Shown here one piece after another: positions 57,226 to 64,000 of a stretch of DNA of 64,000 nt (within the stretch, counting starts at the first letter, position 1; each line of letters begins with the position of its first letter). The translations under genes were made by a program, and so were the position numbers. Location of the stretch: positions 1 through 64,000 of the forward strand of contig CALAJQ010000017.1 of assembly GCA_937922785.1 (NCBI GenBank), in the 5' to 3' direction. Below the pieces are notes generated by a model. That model did no database searches and was not told the DNA's origin. It saw only the letters and a program-made list of their open reading frames with translations. The DNA is from an uncultured Acidimicrobiales bacterium (GTDB lineage Bacteria > Actinomycetota > Acidimicrobiia > Acidimicrobiales > SZUA-35).

Positions 57226-58255
57226 TGTGTTCTCCAATACCACGGTGTTCGCCAATAAGAGTAAGAAGGTCATATTCCAGTTCGACCACTCGCCGGCCAC
57301 TGGCGGCGTGAACAATCGAGTTGCTTTCGCCATCGGTAAATCGCTTAGCTTGGGCCGCCAGGCCCTGGCCCCACCAAATGGTGCGGGCCATAGTCCACCA
57401 ATCAAAAGCGTCTTGTCGCCATCGTCCGCCAGCCCCTTCATAGGCAGCCTTCAAATCCTCAAGCAGCCCGAAGCCCCCAACCGGCAAGTCGTCATTGCCG
57501 AAGCGCCAGAAACGTAGACACAACCAGGCCAGGTCTTCCATCGGGTCGCCCCGGTGAGCCAGCTCCCAGTCCAGCACGGCGGCCAAGCCATTGTCGTCAA
57601 CAATCAAATTGCCATTACGAAAGTCACCATGAATCAGGGACACTTCAGCCTGCTCCTGGGGCAGGATCGTTCTCAAATAGCGCAATCCGTATCGGAAGAC
57701 CGGATACGGGTGCCCAAGTTGATCCAGACTTTCTTCAAGCAGATCCAGATAGGCGCCGGGATGCTGAGGTGTACCCAGCGCAGCCAAACCCGGGCCTTGA
57801 CTGCCCAGCGCCATGGCGTGCAATCGGGCCAATGCGTCGCCGCATTGGGCGGTTAGCCGCTTTGCGCTGCCGTCCACGCTTTCAAGCATTCGAAGAACCC
57901 GTCGGGGGATTGTCTCGCCCGGGATCCTTGACGCGATAAGCACTTCGGCACCTATCGGTTCGGCATAGCCGGCCGCAATGAGTCGGGCGGCAGGGACCGC
58001 CGCCTCGGCGGCCAGTGTCAGCAGAGCAGCTTCGGTGGCAGCATCAGCCAGTACGGCAGTTGATTCGATCGTTCGCAACTGCGCAACAGCTTCAAGAACA
58101 ACATCGCCTTGAACTATGTCCACTAACAATGTGGACCGTGTGGCTCCCGCTGACGCCACTGCAACTATCTGAACTGACGCCTCATCAGAGCCAGACGAAG
58201 CTAGTACCTCTTCGATGGCGGCAACGTAAGCAACCTGGTCTGGTTCAGAGGTCAT
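57215..58255 (-). CDS. Phosphotransferase (APH) family protein, ACAD10/11-type kinase
   Basis: SLIHGDFRNGNLIVDDNGLAAVLDWELAHRGDPMEDLAWLCLRFWRFG. Confidence 0.93.
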   Translation of the reverse strand: MTSEPDQVAYVAAIEEVLASSGSDEASVQIVAVASAGATRSTLLVDIVQGDVVLEAVAQLRTIESTAVLADAATEAALLTLAAEAAVPAARLIAAGYAEPIGAEVLIASRIPGETIPRRVLRMLESVDGSAKRLTAQCGDALARLHAMALGSQGPGLAALGTPQHPGAYLDLLEESLDQLGHPYPVFRYGLRYLRTILPQEQAEVSLIHGDFRNGNLIVDDNGLAAVLDWELAHRGDPMEDLAWLCLRFWRFGNDDLPVGGFGLLEDLKAAYEGAGGRWRQDAFDWWTMARTIWWGQGLAAQAKRFTDGESNSIVHAASGRRVVELEYDLLTLIGEHRGIGEHSGF

Positions 58256-58599
58256 GAGTAATTCGGCCGACCAATCGCCAGCCGATGCTCAACGTCTCTC
58301 ATCAGTAACTGATGCAACGCCCGGTCGTCATCGAGAGCGTTTACTGCAATCAGAGAGTCCAACCAACCTGTCATTTGTGCCAGATCGCCAGAGTGCTCGG
58401 GCAAGAAGTCTCGTAGGAGTTCCAGTCGCAGGTGATCGTCGGCTGCGTCTACATCAAATTCGCGCGCCACTACCAAACACAAATTTGCCACAATGCGGGA
58501 CGTATATTGCGCCTGATCGGTTGTGTTGGGGACGACGTCGGTGGTCAACGCTTCGGCCATGGCCCTTAGCAGATCCCCTCCCTTGGGCAGATCGATCAC
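58252..58599 (-). CDS. DUF6285-type small protein
   Basis: 115 aa downstream of acyl-CoA dehydrogenase and upstream of APH; GGDLLRAMAEALTTDVVPNT...YTSRIVANLCLVVARE. Confidence 0.65.
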   Translation of the reverse strand: MIDLPKGGDLLRAMAEALTTDVVPNTTDQAQYTSRIVANLCLVVAREFDVDAADDHLRLELLRDFLPEHSGDLAQMTGWLDSLIAVNALDDDRALHQLLMRDVEHRLAIGRPNYS

Positions 58600-59744
58600 T
58601 AGCTCAGCACGTCCTTGGAGATGATCGTCTTCATGATCTCTGAGGTTCCGCCGTAGATGGAGGAAATTCGGGCGTCAACATAGGCAGTTCCAATTGGGTA
58701 CTCACTCATGTAGCCGTAACCCCCGAACAGCTGAAGGCAGCGGTCAGTAATCCTGGTTTGCATCTCGCTTCCCCAAAGCTTGGCCATGGCGGCTTCAGCG
58801 GGGCTCAGTTCGCCGGCGTTCAACTTCATTACGCACTGATCCATGAACGGTTGGGTAACTGCCACTTCGGTCGCAACTTCTGAAAGTACGAACTTTGTGT
58901 TCTGGAATGAGGCGATGGGTTGACCAAAAGCTGTTCGCTCCTTCACATACTCAATAGTCCAATCCAGAGCAGCTTGGGCCACCGCTATTCCCGTTATGCC
59001 AATGGACAGGCGTTCTTGAGCAAGGTTGAAAGCCAGGTACTCCATGGCTCGGCCCTCTTCGCCCAGAAGGTTTGCCGCCGGCACGTGTACGTCGGTAAAG
59101 GACAGCTCAGCGGTGTCGGCCGAATGCTGGCCGATCTTGTCGAGGTTGCGGCCCCGCTCGAAGCCTTCCATGCCCCGCTCGACAACTATCAGCGACATGC
59201 CGTTGCGACCTGCGTCTGGATCGGTGCGAGCCACAACGATTACGAGGTCTGAGTTAATGCCATTAGTTATGAAAGTCTTTGCACCGTTGACGATGTAAGT
59301 CTCGCCATCGCGTATGGCTGTTGTTTGAATACCCGCAAGGTCTGAGCCCGTGCCGGGTTCGGTCATAGCGATTGCGGTGATTAGCTCACCCCTGGCCATT
59401 CCCGGTATCCACCGGGCGGCCTGTTCTTCGTTGCAGTAGGTGGAAAAGTACGGAGTGGTGATGTCGTTCACCAGACACATGCTGTTGCCGGCCCCACCTA
59501 ACCCGGCCCGGGCAAACTCTTCACCAATAATCGTGTTGAACCTGAAATCTTCACTGCCTCCGCCCCCGTGGGCTTCGGGCAAGTTGAATCCAACGAATCC
59601 ATACTGAGCAGCGTCGGCAAAGACCTGGCGATCCATAATCCCCGCCTTCTCCCATTCGCTGAAGTGCGGCTTCATCCGGTTCTCGGCGAAATCACGAAAG
59701 CTCTGGCGGAATAGGTCGTGCTCTTCTTCGAAAATTCGGTTCAC
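58599..59744 (-). CDS. Acyl-CoA dehydrogenase
   Basis: AMTEPGTGSDLAGIQTTAIRDGETYIVNGAKTFITNG; QLFGGYGYMSEYPIGTAYVDARISSIYGGTSEIMK. Confidence 0.96.
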   Translation of the reverse strand: MNRIFEEEHDLFRQSFRDFAENRMKPHFSEWEKAGIMDRQVFADAAQYGFVGFNLPEAHGGGGSEDFRFNTIIGEEFARAGLGGAGNSMCLVNDITTPYFSTYCNEEQAARWIPGMARGELITAIAMTEPGTGSDLAGIQTTAIRDGETYIVNGAKTFITNGINSDLVIVVARTDPDAGRNGMSLIVVERGMEGFERGRNLDKIGQHSADTAELSFTDVHVPAANLLGEEGRAMEYLAFNLAQERLSIGITGIAVAQAALDWTIEYVKERTAFGQPIASFQNTKFVLSEVATEVAVTQPFMDQCVMKLNAGELSPAEAAMAKLWGSEMQTRITDRCLQLFGGYGYMSEYPIGTAYVDARISSIYGGTSEIMKTIISKDVLS

Positions 59745-59801
59745 TCCACAAAACTAATTCAAGATGTAGCCGGTAGCCCATTTGGTGCAACACTGGGTTC
59801 G

Positions 59802-60452
59802 ATGCTCGACCAGCTTGCGCCCCGTGGAATCGGAATCTTTGAGACCTACGACAGCAGCATCGCCGGGGACCTCTTTGAAGAAGAGGAACAAGCGGTAGTC
59901 AACGCAGTTGAGTCACGAGTTGATGAGTTTCGCCTGGGCCGCAATTGTGCCCGGAAGGCGCTCGAGCACATTGGTGCACCGCAGCGGGCAATCCCAGTAG
60001 GAAAGTCGCGGGCCCCTGTATGGCCCAACGGAGTGATTGGGTCGATCACCCACACTGGGTTCTATTGCGCAGCTGCGGTCGGCTGGAGAAGTGAGTTCGG
60101 GGGCATCGGTATTGATGCCGCTGACAATCGTCCACTTCCAACAGACATTTTGGAACAGGTGACGTCTCGGGCTGAGCGAGTGTGGGTTCAGAAACACCTT
60201 CGCAGTGCTCAGGGCCACCACCTTGCAGCCGATTCGTTGATTTTCAGCATCAAAGAGTCCATTTACAAGGCGTGGAATCCAATCACTGGTCAGTGGCTTG
60301 GCTTCGAGGATGCCTTTGTTGTGGTTGATGCCGGGGCTAAGACGTTTGTGGCTGAGCTGAACAAGCAGGCAGTGGGTTTCCCGACTCGAGTTACGGGCGA
60401 ATTCACCTACGACGAGAGCACGATTGTGTCTTCAATCTTTCTAAAACTATAA
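59802..60452 (+). CDS. 4'-phosphopantetheinyl transferase (Sfp/EntD-like)
   Basis: FRLGRNCARKAL; PVWPNGVIGSITHTGFYCAAAVG; GIGIDAADNRPL; FSIKESIYKAWNPITG. Confidence 0.9.
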   Translation: MLDQLAPRGIGIFETYDSSIAGDLFEEEEQAVVNAVESRVDEFRLGRNCARKALEHIGAPQRAIPVGKSRAPVWPNGVIGSITHTGFYCAAAVGWRSEFGGIGIDAADNRPLPTDILEQVTSRAERVWVQKHLRSAQGHHLAADSLIFSIKESIYKAWNPITGQWLGFEDAFVVVDAGAKTFVAELNKQAVGFPTRVTGEFTYDESTIVSSIFLKL

Positions 60453-60613
60453 AATCATGCAATTGTTTAGCGCTTAGGTCGCACAAGTCGATTTAAAGTC
60501 GCCACTTTTATCATTTACGGCGAAAGAATGTGGAAAGTTAGCTAGATATTTCCTAGAAATGTCCTTGGCGGTGCGGCACAGTGTCTTTATCACACCGAGC
60601 GGAGGACATTCCG

Positions 60614-60763
60614 ATGACACCAGCAACTGCTTTCTCAAACTCTTTCAACCTTGACCAGGACAACGCAGAATTGATCAGCGACCTGACTCTTGATGAACTG
60701 CGTGAGCTTCCAGTGCGAACTCAAATGGGTCTCGACGTCACTGCATGCGAAGACTGGGACTGA
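60614..60763 (+). CDS. Small 49-aa peptide MTPATAFSNSFNLDQDNAELISDLTLDELRELPVRTQMGLDVTACEDWD, function unknown
   Basis: Strong RBS GGAGG (60601-60605) 8 nt before ATG 60614; followed by its own terminator. Confidence 0.6.
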   Translation: MTPATAFSNSFNLDQDNAELISDLTLDELRELPVRTQMGLDVTACEDWD

Positions 60764-60867
60764 TACTCCCGCTTGATCAGCCCGTCACTAGGGATTTAAG
60801 CTCTCCGACTTACTCGTCGATGTTCTGGGTATCCAGAGCGATCCGAGACCAAGTTCATGAGCACAGA

Positions 60868-60898
60868 GGGGCCGCCTTGTGGCGGTCTTTCGTTTTTA
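60868..60898 (+). terminator. Rho-independent terminator GGCCGCC-TTGT-GGCGGTC with TTTCGTTTTT tail
   Basis: 7-bp stem, 4-nt loop, T-tract before aceA. Confidence 0.85.
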
Positions 60899-60938
60899 GA
60901 AACAACAAGTCTCCCCAAATATGAAAGTTAAGCAACCA

Positions 60939-62531
60939 ATGACTAGCTATATAAACGACGTGCAGAGCTACGCAAAGCTCCGCGAAACCGCCGGCAGTGC
61001 GTGGAACGCAATCTCGCCTGAGAACGCCACACGCATGAAGCACCAGAACCGCTTTCGCACAGGCCTTGACATTGCTCGCTACACCGCAGCGATTATGCGC
61101 AAGGACATGGCCGACTACGACGCTGACGTTACTCAATACACCCAAAGCCTTGGTTGCTGGCACGGGTTTGTAGGGCAACAGAAGATGATCGCAGTGAAGA
61201 AGCACCGCGGCACCGTAGACAAGAGCTACCTATATCTGTCTGGCTGGATGGTTGCTGCCCTTCGCTCTGAATTCGGTCCGTTGCCTGATCAGTCAATGCA
61301 TGAGAAGACTTCGGTGCCGGCGCTGATCGAAGAGCTTTACACCTTCCTAAAGCAGGCCGACGCTCGCGAGCTAAACCACATCTACCGTGACCTTGACGCT
61401 GCCCGCGAATCGGGCGATGCAGCTGCTGAAGCCGCAGCCATTGAGGCCATCGACAACTTTGAGACTCACGTAGTTCCAATCATTGCCGACATCGACGCTG
61501 GTTTCGGAAACGAAGAAGCCACGTACCTGCTAGCTAAGAAGATGATCGAGGCCGGAGCGGCCTGCATCCAGATTGAGAATCAGGTCTCTGACGCAAAGCA
61601 GTGTGGTCATCAAGACGGCAAGGTGACCGTTCCTCACGAGGACTTCCTGGCAAAGATCAATGCTGTTCGTTACGCCTTCCTTGAGCTAGGCGTAGACGAC
61701 GGTGTAATCGTCGCTCGAACCGACTCTTTGGGTGCCGGCCTTACTCAGAAGCTTCCAGTTTCTGACACACCCGGCGACATGGCTTCTAAGTACATGGCGT
61801 TCCTCGAGCTGGAAGAAGTTGGCATCGAAGACGCTCGTGAAGACGAAGTCCTTATCAAGCGTGACGGCAAGCTTCAGCGCCCGGTTCGTCTGCCTAACGG
61901 CCTCTACAAGTTCCGTGACGGAACAGGCGAAGAGCGTGTGGTTCTTGACTGCATCACCAGCCTTCAGAACGGTGCCGATCTTCTTTGGATCGAAACCGCA
62001 ACTCCGAACGTTGGCGATATCAAAGCAATGGTTGACGCCGTTCGGCTTGAGGCTCCTCAGGCCAAGCTCGTTTACAACAACTCGCCTTCGTTCAACTGGA
62101 CACTCAACTTCCGCCAGCAGGTATATGACGCATGGGCCGAAGAAGGTAAGGACCTTTCAGACTACAACCGTGACGAGCTGATGGCCGCCAAGTACGACGA
62201 GACTCCGCTTTCGGTAGAAGCTGACAGCCAAATCCAGTCATTCCAGGCTGACGCCTCACGCGACGCTGGCATGTTCCACCACCTGATCACTCTTCCGACC
62301 TACCACACCACAGCGCTGTCCATGGACAACTTGGCTCGTGGCTACTTCGGTAAAGAAGGAATGCTTGCATACGTTGCAAACGTTCAGCGCCAGGAGATTC
62401 GCCAGGGCGTTCAGTGCGTAAAGCACCAGGACATGGCTGGATCGAACATGGGTGACGATCACAAGGAGTACTTCGCCGGCGACCAGGCTCTAAAGGCCGG
62501 CGGCAAAGACAACACCATGAATCAATTTTGA
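60939..62531 (+). CDS. aceA: Isocitrate lyase, long KQCGH-type subfamily (start 60921 or 60939)
   Basis: SDAKQCGHQDGKVTVPHEDFLAKINAVRYAF; YNNSPSFNW; about 530 aa. Confidence 0.95.
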   Translation: MTSYINDVQSYAKLRETAGSAWNAISPENATRMKHQNRFRTGLDIARYTAAIMRKDMADYDADVTQYTQSLGCWHGFVGQQKMIAVKKHRGTVDKSYLYLSGWMVAALRSEFGPLPDQSMHEKTSVPALIEELYTFLKQADARELNHIYRDLDAARESGDAAAEAAAIEAIDNFETHVVPIIADIDAGFGNEEATYLLAKKMIEAGAACIQIENQVSDAKQCGHQDGKVTVPHEDFLAKINAVRYAFLELGVDDGVIVARTDSLGAGLTQKLPVSDTPGDMASKYMAFLELEEVGIEDAREDEVLIKRDGKLQRPVRLPNGLYKFRDGTGEERVVLDCITSLQNGADLLWIETATPNVGDIKAMVDAVRLEAPQAKLVYNNSPSFNWTLNFRQQVYDAWAEEGKDLSDYNRDELMAAKYDETPLSVEADSQIQSFQADASRDAGMFHHLITLPTYHTTALSMDNLARGYFGKEGMLAYVANVQRQEIRQGVQCVKHQDMAGSNMGDDHKEYFAGDQALKAGGKDNTMNQF

Positions 62532-62548
62532 TGGTGAGTTAGGCTGAC

Positions 62549-62569
62549 GGTAACGATTTCACCGTTACC
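62549..62569. other. Hairpin GGTAACG-N7-CGTTACC downstream of aceA
   Basis: 7-bp inverted repeat read directly. Confidence 0.6.
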
Positions 62570-62590
62570 AAATACTTCCTAACAACGCTT

Positions 62591-62634
62591 CTGTCAGAGG
62601 TTTATCGGTCTATAGACCGATAAACCTCTGACAG
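62591..62634. terminator. 44-bp perfect palindrome CTGTCAGAGGTTTATCGGTCTATAGACCGATAAACCTCTGACAG followed by TTTGCGTTTT
   Basis: 22+22 bp perfect inverted repeat; likely strong terminator/cruciform. Confidence 0.85.
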
Positions 62635-62663
62635 TTTGCGTTTTGGGGACATATTCTGAGGTC

Positions 62664-63440
62664 ATGGCAGTGTCTGAAGTGGAACAGATCGAAGCGTTCC
62701 AAGAGCGGTTTGCGAAGGCCCAGGCCAGTGAAGTGATAGATCTGCCTTGGGGCTACGCCTTGCTACAAAGTGAGTTCCCGACGTCCCATGATCACAACCG
62801 GGTAGTGGTCACCTCAGCTGCGGAAGCTGAAGAGATTGTCTCGACCGTCGACGCTGTGTTGGGTGATGCGGGCCTTACTCATCGGTTTCTGTCGCTGCCC
62901 GATGATGCCTCCTTTGTTGGTATCAGCGACCAATTGGTGGCATCTGGGTACGAACTTGAGACGATCGCAACGATGATTTTCAAGGGCGATCCGGTTAGGC
63001 CGCCTGAGAACAAGGTGAAGTCGGTGTCGCCAGCGACACTTCGGTCTGCGCTACTGAGTGAATGGAAGGCGTTGTTGCCTGAGTCGGCCGATGCGGTTCA
63101 CGAGCAATTGGCCGACCGAATCCGCCTATATGCCAACGGAGCGGAAGTGGAGCGGCTAGTCGTATTTGACGATCTCGAAATCGCGGCTCACGTTGATCTG
63201 TTTATTGACAGAGCGAACGGCATTGCCCAGATCGAGAATCTGACCACAGATGCCAATCATCGAGGTCACGGGTATGCGACTTCATTAATCGGTGAAGCTC
63301 ACGGGCGAAGCGAAGCCGCTGGAAGCAGGCTCTTGTTCCTCGCTGCGGATCTCAATGATTGGCCTTACTCGTGGTACGAGCGTCTCGGCTACGTTGACGT
63401 AGCGCACACCCACTACTTCACGCTTGCTTCGGTCCCGTAG
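62664..63440 (+). CDS. GNAT family N-acetyltransferase
   Basis: AQIENLTTDANHRGHGYATSLIGEAHGRSEAAGSRLLFL. Confidence 0.88.
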   Translation: MAVSEVEQIEAFQERFAKAQASEVIDLPWGYALLQSEFPTSHDHNRVVVTSAAEAEEIVSTVDAVLGDAGLTHRFLSLPDDASFVGISDQLVASGYELETIATMIFKGDPVRPPENKVKSVSPATLRSALLSEWKALLPESADAVHEQLADRIRLYANGAEVERLVVFDDLEIAAHVDLFIDRANGIAQIENLTTDANHRGHGYATSLIGEAHGRSEAAGSRLLFLAADLNDWPYSWYERLGYVDVAHTHYFTLASVP

Positions 63441-63449
63441 TAAGCAGCT

Positions 63450-64000
63450 CTAGTTTGGCGGGATCTCTCGGAAGTTGCCGTCGGGGCCATCACCAAAAAA
63501 CAGCACGCCTCTAATTACCGAGAAATACGCTCCCATCAGTTCGAGCGTCCCTGACTCGACTCGAGTCCGGACGCAGTCGAAGCTCATCAGGTTCTTCAGT
63601 GACTCGCGGATGCCTTCGAATTCCATCTCGCTCTGGTGAGCGTCGGGGGAGTGAGCAGCTTTGATCACGACTCGTGGCTCGTCCAGGATCGAGATCCACT
63701 TGTCGATGTAACCTCCGGGCTTAGGCGCCCCTTCTAGGCATGCCTTGATGCCGCCGCAACTCTCGTGACCCATCACAATGATCGCGTCCACTTCAAGAGA
63801 TTCGACGGCGAACTCAAGCGCGGCACTGGTGCCGTGGTAGCCAGCGGTTTCATCCTTTGGTGGGACCAGGTTTGCGACGTTGCGAACCACAAACATCTCG
63901 CCAGGAATGGTGTCAAAAATATCGCCCGGTTCGACGCGGCTGTCGGCGCAGGCGATCAGCATCACCTTGGGCGATTGACCGTGACGTCCTAGTTCCTCAT
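63450..64000 (-). CDS. Beta-carbonic anhydrase (5' end truncated by window edge)
   Basis: EELGRHGQSPKVMLIACADSRVEPGDIFDTIPGEMFVVRNVANLVPP; GHESCGGIKA; frame open to base 64000. Confidence 0.94.
   Translation of the reverse strand, partial: EELGRHGQSPKVMLIACADSRVEPGDIFDTIPGEMFVVRNVANLVPPKDETAGYHGTSAALEFAVESLEVDAIIVMGHESCGGIKACLEGAPKPGGYIDKWISILDEPRVVIKAAHSPDAHQSEMEFEGIRESLKNLMSFDCVRTRVESGTLELMGAYFSVIRGVLFFGDGPDGNFREIPPN

Noticed and set aside
60855-61205. Minus-strand 116-aa ORF over the start of aceA
   Set aside because: Antisense to a confident isocitrate lyase and spans a terminator; codon-usage shadow.
1-64000. CRISPR arrays, tRNA/rRNA genes, transposons, prophage
   Set aside because: No regularly spaced repeats, no cloverleaf or rRNA sequence noticed, no transposase/integrase ORFs; the HNH/DUF222 gene is a common actinobacterial family and not by itself mobile-element evidence.

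Overview
High-GC actinobacterial chromosomal segment, gene-dense and with no phage, transposase, CRISPR, rRNA or tRNA that I could support. It resembles uncultured Acidimicrobiia-type marine or freshwater lineages, but that is inference. Main blocks: (1) truncated DUF11/SdrD-type LPxTG surface protein; (2) polX and fused indolepyruvate:ferredoxin oxidoreductase; (3) complete seven-subunit Mrp/Mnh Na+/H+ antiporter operon; (4) sulfatase, nitroreductase and GNAT genes; (5) SigF/partner-switching locus (STAS, three HATPase proteins, SigF-type sigma) with two divergent, near-identical GGTTT-N15-GGGTA promoters, one of them driving an eRF1-like (baeRF/Vms1-type) protein; (6) aromatic-degradation cluster (IclR regulator, two XylE-like extradiol dioxygenases, histidine phosphatase, split PEP-synthase-like pair resembling phenylphosphate synthase PpsAB/CreHI, Rieske oxygenase, hydratase/decarboxylase, 4-OT tautomerase, CaiB-type CoA-transferase); (7) split aconitase X; (8) form I aerobic CO dehydrogenase coxMSL (AYACSFR motif) with XdhC-YHS, MoxR/CoxD and CoxE; (9) ECF sigma/anti-sigma pair; (10) acyl-CoA dehydrogenase/APH/DUF6285 group; (11) Sfp-type PPTase, an orphan 49-aa peptide with a strong RBS, isocitrate lyase, and a beta-carbonic anhydrase cut by the right edge. 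The strongest candidate for an under-described system is the aerobic cluster at about 30-40 kb, which combines a phenol-phosphorylating-type phosphotransferase with a Rieske oxygenase and meta-cleavage enzymes. All product calls come from reading motifs; no database search was run.
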